Shown: one piece after another, positions 9,882-18,524 of the stretch
Position numbering within the stretch: position 1 is the stretch's first letter
Layout of the letters: each line of letters opens with the position of its first letter
Source: Nostoc sp. ATCC 53789
GTDB lineage: Bacteria; Cyanobacteriota; Cyanobacteriia; Cyanobacteriales; Nostocaceae
Direction: 5' to 3'
DNA: 64,000 nucleotides
Assembly: GCF_009873495.1 (NCBI RefSeq)
Contig: NZ_CP046704.1
Span: forward strand, 248,001-312,000
The notes under the pieces: generated by a model
What the model saw: the letters and a program-made list of their open reading frames with translations, nothing else
The model's database searches: none
What the model was told of the DNA's origin: nothing
Translations under genes and position numbers: made by a program

Positions 9882-10373
9882 ATGAAAATGATTATTGAAG
9901 AATTAAAAATTAGCAGTTTTGAACTAATTCAGACACTATCTCAAGAGAAAATTTTAGCAAATGGTAGTTTTATTGATATTAGTCTGCCTCCCCTGCAAAT
10001 TATTCAGGAGTTTAAGACTTTATCTAAAACTAGACGAAAGCTGAGGAATTTGGGCATATATACTATCATCAACCTAAAAAACACTTACATCCAACTAAAT
10101 CAAGAATCTTGTCTGAAAATTGTTAACCGATATATTCACGGTATCGGCTGGCATGATTTGCAGTATATCTGTTTTTTAGATATTCAAAAGGGCAATATTT
10201 ATATTCATATTATTTTTAATCGCATTACGCCCCAAGGTAAACTCATCGATATCAAATGCTTGGGGGCTAACTGGCAACAATATGAGGTTCTACGCCAATC
10301 TTGTTCTCTCATCATCGACAACCCTGTTCATAACAAATATTTGCAAAGACGATTCTGTAACTGTTGTGGTTAG
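9882..10373 (+). CDS. Short, degenerate relaxase-like protein
   Basis: The 163-residue product contains 'IYIHIIFNRITPQGKLID' at about residues 106-123. This resembles the third motif of VirD2/MobA-type relaxases, where a His-x-His pair is followed by hydrophobic residues and Asn-Arg, but here the first His is Tyr (Y-I-H). Around it are 'LQYICFLDI' and a final Cys-rich tail (CNCCG). Relaxases are normally over 300 residues, so this is either a minimal or decayed relaxase or a non-catalytic accessory protein. I prefer ATG 9882 over TTG 9873, which would overlap the coupling-protein stop. Position directly after the T4CP supports a DNA-transfer role. Confidence 0.5.
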   Translation: MKMIIEELKISSFELIQTLSQEKILANGSFIDISLPPLQIIQEFKTLSKTRRKLRNLGIYTIINLKNTYIQLNQESCLKIVNRYIHGIGWHDLQYICFLDIQKGNIYIHIIFNRITPQGKLIDIKCLGANWQQYEVLRQSCSLIIDNPVHNKYLQRRFCNCCG

Positions 10374-10684
10374 ACAAGAATGTAGAAAGAAAAGCTGTTC
10401 TTGAGCAGGGAGAGAATTAACCCTATTCTATTCTTCACTCTCGGAAAACAATAATCGAAGCAAGAGTCTGAAACTTTGATTGAGCTAAGGTTTGAACCTT
10501 TATTTTCTAACAGTAACTAAAATTTCTTGCCAAAATCTGAAAACTAAAGCTGCAAAAGCCTTACAGGGATTAGCTTTCCCCAGATTGACAAAACAGGGTT
10601 AAATTTTTCTCATTCCTCCCCTGCTCCCCTGCTCAAGTGCCTCTTTTGACCCTTTATCCTTTACTCTGCTACACCCAAATAAAT
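10374..10684. other. Intergenic region with inverted repeat
   Basis: No gene is seen in these 311 bases. A GAGCAGGGAGAG stretch at about 10405 pairs with CTCCCCTGCTCCCCTGCTC at 10616-10634, bracketing the region as a long imperfect hairpin. Because it follows the relaxase-like gene, it is a place to look for an oriT, but no nick-site motif is recognisable by eye. Confidence 0.4.
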
Positions 10685-13600
10685 ATGTTTGATGAACGAC
10701 ATTTGCAACTCACTTCCGCTTACGCTAGAGCTAGTCAGCATTTTATTAGAGATTTTATTTATCCTTTGGGAGAGTTTATTTATAAATCAATCGAATCAGC
10801 TATTGATTTAAAATGTCGAATTCAAATAGGAGAAGAAACTTATTTTCTTACTCCTGATGAGGATGGTGGTTGGAAATGGTCTAAAGGTAACTTTGAAGGT
10901 GTAACAGATGAGGAAATAGAACAAGTAGAAGAGACGATGGCATATTTATTGCCTAAACTTCTCCCCGGTAGTAATGATATAACACCACCGAATTTTCCTC
11001 CTGATCCTGATTTACCTCCAGTTTTACCCAACCCGAATTTTCCTAAAAACCTTCCTCCTTCGGGTACAGTCGTTGACTTTTTAAGTATACAAGTCGAAAG
11101 CAATAATACTCTGGAATATCAATATTTTACAAACAGAAATGATTACGTCACGGATGCAGGTGAAATCAAAGATATATCATTTGCTCAAATTGTAGATAAT
11201 TCCTCCATTTTAGAAAAAGATGTTGTACAAAAGAATGATATTCATGAAGACTATGAGCAGAGTGAAGTGACTAATTTTCATGAAGTTGGCGATGAGCATT
11301 TAACAGTAGAGTTGATTAGCAACCACACAATTCCTATAACTAGTGAAAAACTCGAGCCAAAAAATACTCAACATATCCCTCATCACCCAGAACATATTGA
11401 TCCGCAACATTGGCACGAACTCGTAGTAGGAAGTGCGATCGCACCAGAAATTGCACATCTCAACTTCTCTAGTCTTCATTTTAGCTATGTCGGTGGCGAA
11501 CATGAAGCTTGGGAACGGCTCATGATCAGCGACAAACTCTCACGTACAAATACAGGTAGCCTCTCTACTAGGCTTTTAGAACTCTATTCCCACTTAGATG
11601 CAGGTGGCTGGTGGTGTAATTCAGGAGTAGACCCGCGCACATTTGCTAATCTTACCCCTGGTGAGCAACCTCAAGTTAAAGAATGGGGATGCTATAAGCC
11701 AAACCGCCCCAGACTCAAAACCGTAAAAAAAGATGGGTTCACTGTTGCGGTTGAAGGCAAGTTCATCAAATATGAGCATCCACCATCAGTTGATTTGAGT
11801 ATTTTCTTGCTAGATGTCCCAGGCGTGATTGCCCAAAATATTTACTCAAAAGCTGGAGTAAACCCCAGCGATAGCGATCGCTTGAGTGGTTTTTGGTATT
11901 GTGTGTATAAACACAATATCCCACTTGTCATTACAGAGGGCGCGAAGAAGGCGGCTAGTCTACTATCGCATGGTCACGCAGCCATCGGACTACCGGGAAT
12001 TTCCTCCGGCTATCGCTCACCTAAAAACGAGTGGGGCAAGAAAATTGGTGATTCTTATCTGGCTGATGAGTTAGCTGTTTTCGCAACTTCGAGTAGAGAA
12101 ATCAAAATCTGCTTTGATTATGAAACTAAGCCTGAAACTAAGCTCAATATCCAAAGAGATATTTGGAAAACAGGAAGCTTATTACAAGAATTTGGTGCTG
12201 TCGTTAAAGTAGTAACGCTGCCAGGGCCAGATAAGGGTGTAGATGATTTTATAGTCACGCAGGGAGGAGAAAGTTTTGAAAAGCTATCTGCCGGGGCTAT
12301 AGCTCTAGAAGAATGGCATCAAAATCAACTTGATAGCTTACGTTTTACTATCAAGCTCAAAGATGGCACAGTCAAAACAATTGAAGACGAGGCAGGAGGC
12401 AGGAGGCAGAAGGCAGAAGGGAAGAATTTGGTGGGGGATTTAGACCCCCACTTTAGGAGTGCCACTGAAATCTCTGATTCAGTGGGGGACTCAAACCCAA
12501 GCTCACTCTGGTCGCGGCAGGAGGCAGAAAGCAGTTTTCCTTCTCCCAAGGGGAGACGCGTTCGCGGAGCGTCTCGCAGAGAAGCGCGATCTGCCTCCTG
12601 CCCTCTGCCTCCTGCCTCCCTTGTTGATCAACAAAAAGGAGACTCTACTGTGACAGATGCTCCCGAATTAGAAGCAAACATTGGTGTATTTCACAAGAAT
12701 CGTCGTCAACCATTTATTGACCCTGGTTCACAAATTATAGATATAAAAGTTATTGATTCAGACATTATTCATTTAGATGTTGCCCTTGAGCCAGCCCAGC
12801 CAACTGAAACTCCTGTAATTCCACAAAACACAAAAAGCATTAGTTCCTGGGCTAAAAAAGAAAATGTTACACTTTATGAGCCTAATTTTTTTAGAAAGCG
12901 CCTAGAAGCTAGCGAGAATAAACAAATAGCTTTTGCTGCTTATACTTTGTTAAAAAAATATGGTGTTGAGGCTAAAGATGAACAACAGCAGACCAGTGGC
13001 AAAATCTACCATGCTGATGCTTTTGTAATCAAGAATCATGGTGCTGATAAATACAGTATCTATCGTCGTCATGATGATGTAGAGTTAATGACTTTTCAAG
13101 CTGATAAATGGGGACACGTAGGCAATATTAAACTTTCCTACACAGAAATAGAGCCTGAACAAAAAATTTGGAGAGAAAAACAAATTAACATTCTGCCTAT
13201 TGAAAGGCAGGAGTTTTTGTTAGTGGCTGACTACCTCAAAGCTGGTAAAGAATTGCCCTCTGTTGATGAAGACCCTCGCAAAATAGCTTCTGTCTTGAGT
13301 TCGGTTTCACCTAGTGGCACACACAATATTTTAGAAAGCTTCAAAGAAAACGAGGTATTAAAAATACTCACACAAAGTATTAATAGGTTCGAGAAAGACG
13401 ATTTAACCTTGGGCAATTACCGGATTCTTTTTCGACAAACCACTGACCATACATCTACTCTGCAATTACTCAAAACTGAACACAATGGTACAAATCGGGA
13501 GGCTGTTCGCTTTCAGTTTGAGAAAACTGACACTGGTATGACTCATCAAGTCCAAGCGATGGCTATCACTGAAGCTGATTTAGAGAAGTTAAGACTGTTG

Positions 13601-14173
13601 GCTCAAAAACTGCATATTAATTACAAAGATTTGTTTGGCAACCCGACAGACACCCGTGACATCGACCTGCCCGTTCATCCCGAAATTACCCGTAATTTAG
13701 ACGAGGAGCAGTCACACCAATCTACTCAACCTACACCCAACGTACCAGATTGCAAGACACAATCACACCCACAAGAAGCAAGCTTTAATTCTCCAAAACA
13801 AGACAACGGTGTGCTACCACTACATCCAGTTTTAAAACAATATTGGGAGCAGTTAGAAAAAGATGGTTCAAGTCATGAGACTGTAGCGCAAGGACATTTA
13901 GAATTTCAATCTAAAATTCAGCAAACTGGCAAGCTGACTATTGGGGAGCAACGTGAACTTTACCAAAAAATTCTCCTTCAAAGTCAATTCGAGCAGCAGA
14001 ACATTGGGCAAACTGATATTTGTCTTCCTCCTTTGAGTGATGTGATTCAGGATTTGCTCAATACTCGTAGCCAGATTATTAACAATACCTATACGCCCAA
14101 GGTTGAAGTACATTCCCAAAAATCTCACATTCCACAACAACCTACTAATAATTCACAGGAATTAGAATTGTAA
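10685..14173 (+). CDS. Large DUF3854 (Toprim-like) protein of the transfer region
   Basis: The 1162-residue product (ATG 10685; an upstream in-frame GTG at 10637 lies in repeat DNA and is unlikely) has a DUF3854 domain from about residue 240. It begins with 'WHELVVGSAIAPEIAHLNF' and includes the Toprim-like acidic motifs ITEGAKKA (about 415) and ICFDYE (about 475), then 'LPGPDKGVDDF'. The family is cyanobacterial and linked to plasmid replication or primase activity. Unlike the other DUF3854 protein here, it has no Walker motor; its C-terminal half is a different domain (IYHADAFVIKNHG... YSIYRRHDD). Residues 569-645 are encoded by an inserted repeat. A primase acting during transfer is plausible but inferred. 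Confidence 0.7.
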   Translation: MFDERHLQLTSAYARASQHFIRDFIYPLGEFIYKSIESAIDLKCRIQIGEETYFLTPDEDGGWKWSKGNFEGVTDEEIEQVEETMAYLLPKLLPGSNDITPPNFPPDPDLPPVLPNPNFPKNLPPSGTVVDFLSIQVESNNTLEYQYFTNRNDYVTDAGEIKDISFAQIVDNSSILEKDVVQKNDIHEDYEQSEVTNFHEVGDEHLTVELISNHTIPITSEKLEPKNTQHIPHHPEHIDPQHWHELVVGSAIAPEIAHLNFSSLHFSYVGGEHEAWERLMISDKLSRTNTGSLSTRLLELYSHLDAGGWWCNSGVDPRTFANLTPGEQPQVKEWGCYKPNRPRLKTVKKDGFTVAVEGKFIKYEHPPSVDLSIFLLDVPGVIAQNIYSKAGVNPSDSDRLSGFWYCVYKHNIPLVITEGAKKAASLLSHGHAAIGLPGISSGYRSPKNEWGKKIGDSYLADELAVFATSSREIKICFDYETKPETKLNIQRDIWKTGSLLQEFGAVVKVVTLPGPDKGVDDFIVTQGGESFEKLSAGAIALEEWHQNQLDSLRFTIKLKDGTVKTIEDEAGGRRQKAEGKNLVGDLDPHFRSATEISDSVGDSNPSSLWSRQEAESSFPSPKGRRVRGASRREARSASCPLPPASLVDQQKGDSTVTDAPELEANIGVFHKNRRQPFIDPGSQIIDIKVIDSDIIHLDVALEPAQPTETPVIPQNTKSISSWAKKENVTLYEPNFFRKRLEASENKQIAFAAYTLLKKYGVEAKDEQQQTSGKIYHADAFVIKNHGADKYSIYRRHDDVELMTFQADKWGHVGNIKLSYTEIEPEQKIWREKQINILPIERQEFLLVADYLKAGKELPSVDEDPRKIASVLSSVSPSGTHNILESFKENEVLKILTQSINRFEKDDLTLGNYRILFRQTTDHTSTLQLLKTEHNGTNREAVRFQFEKTDTGMTHQVQAMAITEADLEKLRLLAQKLHINYKDLFGNPTDTRDIDLPVHPEITRNLDEEQSHQSTQPTPNVPDCKTQSHPQEASFNSPKQDNGVLPLHPVLKQYWEQLEKDGSSHETVAQGHLEFQSKIQQTGKLTIGEQRELYQKILLQSQFEQQNIGQTDICLPPLSDVIQDLLNTRSQIINNTYTPKVEVHSQKSHIPQQPTNNSQELEL
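12389..12619. repeat. Palindromic repeat inserted in frame inside the DUF3854 gene
   Basis: GAGGCAGGAGGCAGG at the left end pairs with CCTGCCTCCTGCCTC-type sequence at 12591-12618. Inside are further hairpins (GGGGGATTTAGACCCCC near 12433) and the common cyanobacterial palindrome GACGCGTTCGCGGAGCGTC near 12555. The element is about 231 bases, a multiple of three, and contains no stop in the host frame, so it is translated as a low-complexity Arg/Ser/Pro-rich insert. Confidence 0.75.
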
Positions 14174-14178
14174 TACCT

Positions 14179-14949
14179 ATGCAATCTAGCTCAGTAGCCG
14201 AAACCATCACTATCATCAACCGCAACAGTGGCTTTTCTGACAACCAAATGGCCTACAGACTGTCGCTGATGATGGAGAAACACCCACCTTCACCGTCAAT
14301 AACCCCCGCACTAGACCCCACACAGCGCGAAAATATTATTGGTGAGATGAGAAATACTTTAGACCTGTCCCAAAATGCTCAAATTACTGAAGATTACAGG
14401 CAATCCCTTAAGGAAAAATACTACCAAGAGTACGCCCAAAAATTTGGTTTAAATAAATCTGAGGGAACACCTGATATAGATAACTCAACAAGAGTTGAAG
14501 ATTTGATCAATGAAAAGAAAAAGACATTCTTGCAGCAGATATTAGAAACTAAAGGGCGCAAACTGCCTTTTGTTGACAGCCAACAGTCAAAATTGGTTGA
14601 GACTGAAAATAATCAGGTTGTTAAAAAGTCTCTGATTCCTGCACTAATGAATATTATCGTTACAAAGGGACAAGATACTATTGGTGGTCGGGTCTATGAA
14701 GGCATGGCTTATCAATTAAATTTGTTGATGAGAGAAGGTATGCAGCGTCTGACTGTTTGGCGCAAAAGTGATAATCAATCGGCTTTTAGTGCTTATAAAG
14801 TAGATGATAACGAAGAATACAAAGTAATACACAATCACCTTTCACCACAAGAAACACAAAAGCTGATCAACTTTGATATAAGAGTGCAACAGCAACAGCC
14901 ACAGCAACAACAAAACGAGCGTTCTCCTGACGGCCCAGAGTTAGACTAA
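14179..14949 (+). CDS. Small companion of the DUF3854 protein, unknown function
   Basis: The 256-residue product starts five bases after the DUF3854 gene. The first half is helical and charged (ITEDYRQSLKEKYYQEYAQKF). The second half contains 'GGRVYEGMAYQLN... LTVWRKSD... AYK', which resembles a segment of the upstream large protein (GKIYHADAFVIKN ... YSIYRRHDD ... ADK). The C-terminus is polyglutamine-rich. No family is recognised. Shared domain and operon position suggest it works with the large protein, possibly in DNA processing for transfer (inference). Confidence 0.6.
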   Translation: MQSSSVAETITIINRNSGFSDNQMAYRLSLMMEKHPPSPSITPALDPTQRENIIGEMRNTLDLSQNAQITEDYRQSLKEKYYQEYAQKFGLNKSEGTPDIDNSTRVEDLINEKKKTFLQQILETKGRKLPFVDSQQSKLVETENNQVVKKSLIPALMNIIVTKGQDTIGGRVYEGMAYQLNLLMREGMQRLTVWRKSDNQSAFSAYKVDDNEEYKVIHNHLSPQETQKLINFDIRVQQQQPQQQQNERSPDGPELD

Positions 14950-15188
14950 CTAAAATACCCGACAAACAACCCAAGAATGTACGCACTTACTAAGACATAT
15001 CGCTTAGTCACCCGCTCGAATTGTGACCAGGGCGAGATGATAACAGCTAATACTATGTAATACAATGCTTGTAAAAAATCGTTGTGCCCCAGTTTGATGA
15101 TTGCCGCTATCATCAAAGCCGCAAAAATTAGAACTTCCACTCCTGTTTCAATCCTGTCCCAAAGTTTCACATCATACAAGTAACGCAT
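14946..15188 (-). CDS. Small membrane protein
   Basis: The 80-residue product has three hydrophobic stretches (VEVLIFAALMIAAII, ALYYIVLAVII, LVSAYILGLFVGYF) and no recognisable family. ATG 15188 is chosen because a good ribosome-binding site (AGAGGTGAG) stands three bases before it; a longer frame starting at 15245 would overlap the histidine kinase gene. It follows the kinase gene on the same strand, so both may be co-transcribed and it could serve as a membrane partner for the otherwise soluble kinase (inference). Confidence 0.6.
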   Translation of the reverse strand: MRYLYDVKLWDRIETGVEVLIFAALMIAAIIKLGHNDFLQALYYIVLAVIISPWSQFERVTKRYVLVSAYILGLFVGYFS

Positions 15189-15201
15189 CAACTCACCTCT
15201 G

Positions 15202-16002
15202 TTATTTGAGGCACATCCTACCATCAACCCCATATATCTCGTCATCTTTGTAAGGAAATATAATGGTGAATTTGGTTCCTTGTTTGGCTACCGAATCTAC
15301 CCTCATACTCAGTCCGTGAGCAGAAGCCACCATCCAGGCAATATACAACCCCATTCCTCTGCCCGGCTTATCAGATAACTTACTTTGGGGCGCTCTCCAA
15401 AACGGAATAAATATATTTGATAGCTGTTCGGCGGCAATCCCACAGCCGGTATCTTCAATCTCAACAATTAAATCATCATCTTGATTGAGCAGTCTTATAA
15501 ATATATCTCCTCGCAAGGTGTACTTAATAGCATTAGTTATGATATTGCATAACATTCTGTCAATACTTATGCTGTCACCCCGTACTTGCGTTTCATGCTT
15601 GTATGTTACTTGCGTTTCATAGTGGAGATTTAAGGAATGATACTCTGCTATTACCTTGTATTGAAAATATAGCTTTTGTAAAAAATCTAACATATCAAAC
15701 TGCCTTAACGTTGCTAGACTAGGTTCTAAATAAGGCGTTCTTCTATCAACCAAGCCCAGTCCTCGCTCATTCATTTCTTGCAAACCTATCAAAAGAGGTC
15801 TGATTTCTTCTAAAGACTGTCCATAAGCACCATCAATTATCTGATTCAGCACTAATGATGTGGCTCTAAAACTGCTTGATACATCATGTAACAGAGATGA
15901 GAAATCCAATTGCTTGCTTAGAGATTCTTGCTCCATATATGCTTCCCAAGATAGATTGTGATTTTCGCTACTTTTATGAATGCTAATTAAATTTTCTTTC
16001 AT
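15202..16002 (-). CDS. Minimal histidine kinase without sensor domain
   Basis: The 266-residue product has a likely phospho-accepting His39 (SLLHDVSSSF) in a dimerisation helix, an N box (NIITNAIKYT), G1 (DTGCGIA), and G2 (GRGMGLYIA), so the HATPase domain is complete. There is no transmembrane segment and no PAS, GAF or HAMP domain, which points to a cytoplasmic kinase that senses through a partner. It is transcribed divergently from a NarL-type response regulator about 200 bases away, its probable partner. Confidence 0.85.
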   Translation of the reverse strand: MKENLISIHKSSENHNLSWEAYMEQESLSKQLDFSSLLHDVSSSFRATSLVLNQIIDGAYGQSLEEIRPLLIGLQEMNERGLGLVDRRTPYLEPSLATLRQFDMLDFLQKLYFQYKVIAEYHSLNLHYETQVTYKHETQVRGDSISIDRMLCNIITNAIKYTLRGDIFIRLLNQDDDLIVEIEDTGCGIAAEQLSNIFIPFWRAPQSKLSDKPGRGMGLYIAWMVASAHGLSMRVDSVAKQGTKFTIIFPYKDDEIYGVDGRMCLK

Positions 16003-16204
16003 CTAGAATATTTTTATTTTAGACTGAAAAAATTTTTATCCACTCAGACTTTAGTACTAATACTTTTACTTAATTTTGACTGCCATATTTTTCTAAAATA
16101 ACTGTTTCCAGTTTACGTTTATATATATATATTAAAACACTTAGCATCAATAAATGTGATATAAATATTGAAGTATCTAACAATCGAAACAATCAAAGCT
16201 TTAT
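16003..16204. promoter_or_regulatory. Divergent AT-rich intergenic region of the two-component pair
   Basis: The stretch between the two divergent genes is very AT-rich and contains an alternating TATATATATATAT run near 16120-16133. Promoters for both genes must lie here unless readthrough occurs, but I cannot fix -35/-10 boxes with confidence. Confidence 0.4.
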
Positions 16205-16867
16205 ATGATTCGATTAGTACTTATTGAGGATGAAGAGGTATTCAGACTCGGCATCACTACTGCTATTCAACAGCAACCAGATATGGAGATGGTCGCTAAT
16301 GCTTCTACTGGTGAGCAGGGTATTAATATCGTCAAACAGTGGGAGCCTGATGTTGTCCTTGTGGATATCGGTTTACCCGACATTTCTGGAGTCGAGGTCA
16401 TTAAGCAAATCAAGATTTATCGCAGTAACACTAAAGTTGTTGTCCTTTCCTGCAATTCTTCTCAAGAAATTGTCAATGCTGCTATCGGCAGTGGCGCTGA
16501 TTCTTATATTCTCAAAAAAAATAACATTTCTTTGATTTTAGAGGCGATCAGAACCACTCATAATAATAAAAGTTTATTTGATTCCGAAATTATTAAAAGA
16601 GGTTTGTTAAATCTTCTTCACAAGCCCAAAATCAAAGGGAAAATCTTTGATGACCACTTAACCGAGCGAGAAATTAATGTTTTGTCATTAATCGCTGCCG
16701 GATTATCTAATAAGGAGATAGGTCACAAGCTGTTCATTGGTGAAAACACGGTCAAAAATCATGCTAGGAATATTTATTCTAAATTAGGTGTTGATAATCG
16801 CATCAATGCTATTCTAAAAGCCTCTGAACTCGGCTATATCTCAAACACTGTTACCCAAGTTAGTTAA
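16205..16867 (+). CDS. NarL/FixJ-family response regulator
   Basis: The 220-residue product has a receiver domain (IEDEEVF acidic pocket at 8-10, phospho-acceptor Asp54 in VLVDIGLPD, conserved Ser near 85, Lys near 104) and a C-terminal LuxR-type helix-turn-helix at about 155-210 (LTEREINVLSLIAAGLSNKEIG ... TVKNHARNIYSKLGV). It is a DNA-binding transcription regulator. The divergent sensor-less kinase next to it is the obvious cognate. Targets are unknown; the adjacent transfer or partition genes are reasonable candidates. Confidence 0.9.
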   Translation: MIRLVLIEDEEVFRLGITTAIQQQPDMEMVANASTGEQGINIVKQWEPDVVLVDIGLPDISGVEVIKQIKIYRSNTKVVVLSCNSSQEIVNAAIGSGADSYILKKNNISLILEAIRTTHNNKSLFDSEIIKRGLLNLLHKPKIKGKIFDDHLTEREINVLSLIAAGLSNKEIGHKLFIGENTVKNHARNIYSKLGVDNRINAILKASELGYISNTVTQVS

Positions 16868-17050
16868 CCCGTATTTCTCACAAGATTCCCTGCTTTGATG
16901 GAGCAGAGGAGCAGAGGGGCACAGGGGCAGAGGGGAAAGAAAGAACTTGGTATTTTTGTTCTCTCCCACTAGCGAACCTGCTCCCACTAGCGAACCTGCT
17001 CCCCTGCACAAGCGCAGGCTTTGAGAGGTGTGGTGAGAAATCCGGGTTAA
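16862..17050. repeat. Inverted-repeat element with nested purine repeats
   Basis: The outer arms TTAACCCG(T/G)ATTTCTCAC at 16862-16880 and its complement at about 17031-17050 enclose GAGCAGAGGAGCAGAGG repeats and two copies of CTCCCACTAGCGAACCTG. Related ends occur at about 17650 and 17795, so this is a dispersed family in this replicon. Confidence 0.65.
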
Positions 17051-17057
17051 GTGCTTT

Positions 17058-17651
17058 TCACTTACCTACTTGAATTAAACAATAGCCCTGGGTTTTACTC
17101 TGCTGTGTTTGACAGGCTTCAATTGCTGCTTGATTCTTCAAGATTATTTGATACATCTGCTTTCCCTCTTGGGATTTTGCCCATTGGAGAATCTTTATCT
17201 CGTTACGTGAGACTACTACTGACTGATTCGTTCCTACATTCTGCACCAGATTCCATGTGGTCAGCGAACCCAGCAAGGTACTGCCAGCCGCTACTAATCC
17301 ACACACCAGAGATACTGTCCCCAATCCCCAGCCTGCCTGCACTTTCATACCTGCGTCGGTGGGCTTAATTTTTTTCATCTCATCACGCACAGCACTGGAG
17401 ACAACCGTATAGTGCATTGACTCGGCAGATTTACTTGTCTTCTCTAGTTTTTGGTCTATTAATGCTGCCCATGCTTCTATCATTGCCTCCATTCTTGCCT
17501 GGAGGTCTATGATCGTTTCTTCATATCTGCCCAGCGTCGCCATCATCCTAAAAACTGGATCATCTGGTGTAATTCCTAGTTGATATGCCCCTTCAACTAT
17601 GCGTTTTTGTTCTGATGGGGAGTAGCCTTGTAATGTGTCTTGTACTCGCAT
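17058..17651 (-). CDS. Membrane-anchored coiled-coil protein (possibly DUF6753)
   Basis: The 197-residue product has a helical N-terminal half with 'ETIIDLQARMEAMIEAWAALIDQKLEK', one or two hydrophobic segments at about 107-130 (VSLVCGLVAAGSTLLG), and a C-terminal domain with two Cys. I think it resembles the cyanobacterial plasmid family DUF6753 but cannot verify this. A strong AAGGAG precedes the ATG. It is the last gene of the ParA-like operon and could tether or regulate those ATPases (inference). Confidence 0.6.
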   Translation of the reverse strand: MRVQDTLQGYSPSEQKRIVEGAYQLGITPDDPVFRMMATLGRYEETIIDLQARMEAMIEAWAALIDQKLEKTSKSAESMHYTVVSSAVRDEMKKIKPTDAGMKVQAGWGLGTVSLVCGLVAAGSTLLGSLTTWNLVQNVGTNQSVVVSRNEIKILQWAKSQEGKQMYQIILKNQAAIEACQTQQSKTQGYCLIQVGK

Positions 17652-17659
17652 TTCTCACA

Positions 17660-17810
17660 AGCTCCTTTGCGTTTAATGATGAGTAATAAGTAATGGGTAA
17701 TGAGTAAAGAGTAAGAAATAATGAGTAAGATATTAAAGTATTCGCTAATAACTCATTACTCATAACTCATTACTCCTCCATTCGAAGTGGGGTAAGAAAT
17801 CCGGGTTGTA
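17660..17810. repeat. ATGAGTAA / ACTCATTACTC inverted repeat
   Basis: Repeats of AATGAGTAA at about 17670-17730 face ACTCATTACTCATAACTCATTACTC at 17748-17775, forming a long imperfect hairpin between two genes of the ParA-like operon. Confidence 0.6.
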
Positions 17811-17816
17811 GTGTCA

Positions 17817-18524
17817 TCAATCAAGCCCTAAATATTTAATAGCCAAATTGTCATTTATCACTGAATGGCGGAAATTTTTAATCCACTGAAAAATGAAACT
17901 TCTCCAAAACAAAATTATTGAGAAATCCTGGCAAACTTCTGAATATGGCTTGACAGCTTTCTCCATCGCTTGATAGTGATTTCGATGTAAAGCCATCAAA
18001 TTTATTTCTGTTCCTCCTATTGTTAACAGAGTTTTCTGCATTTTTTCGTCATATTCCCTAAACTCTGGTGCAAAATGATAATTCTTCACTATCACATAGT
18101 TGGCATTGTTAGTAGCAGTTTGGATGATTTGAGTTAAGTAGTCTATGCAGTCCGTTCTATGTGATATCGGTTGCAGAAACGTTAGCTTCCATCCATATTC
18201 AGCTAAAGCTTCTAATAGTTCAGACTCAACAATATACTGACAAATTTTGTCTATGTGCTGCCCCGGCATATCCACTAAAATGATATCTATATCATCAGCT
18301 ACCAGATCAATAAACATCCTGTCCGTTTGTTTATTGAAAAAATCTATCTTTTCAATACACACTAAATCTTTGTAAGCCAAAAGTCTATCACGATTATCAT
18401 GGTCATAAACTTTCAATCTTTTACCTTGAATTTGATAAATTTCCAGCAACAGTTTCATAACTGTAGACTTGCCTACACGAGAGTCACCTACAGTCATTAC
18501 CATTCTTTTAGAAGATTTCAACAT
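17817..18524 (-). CDS. Second ParA/MinD-like P-loop ATPase
   Basis: The 235-residue product has a P-loop near the N-terminus (TVGDSRVGKSTVMK, residues 11-24) and a Walker B-like strand (IDIILVDMPG) near residue 85. The P-loop follows the deviant KGG-type layout loosely, lacking the signature first Lys (GDSRVGKS). GGAGAG precedes the ATG by five bases. Its start overlaps the end of the upstream ParA-like gene by 17 bases, indicating coupled translation. It may form a pair with that protein in plasmid partition or positioning (inference). Confidence 0.7.
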   Translation of the reverse strand: MLKSSKRMVMTVGDSRVGKSTVMKLLLEIYQIQGKRLKVYDHDNRDRLLAYKDLVCIEKIDFFNKQTDRMFIDLVADDIDIILVDMPGQHIDKICQYIVESELLEALAEYGWKLTFLQPISHRTDCIDYLTQIIQTATNNANYVIVKNYHFAPEFREYDEKMQKTLLTIGGTEINLMALHRNHYQAMEKAVKPYSEVCQDFSIILFWRSFIFQWIKNFRHSVINDNLAIKYLGLD

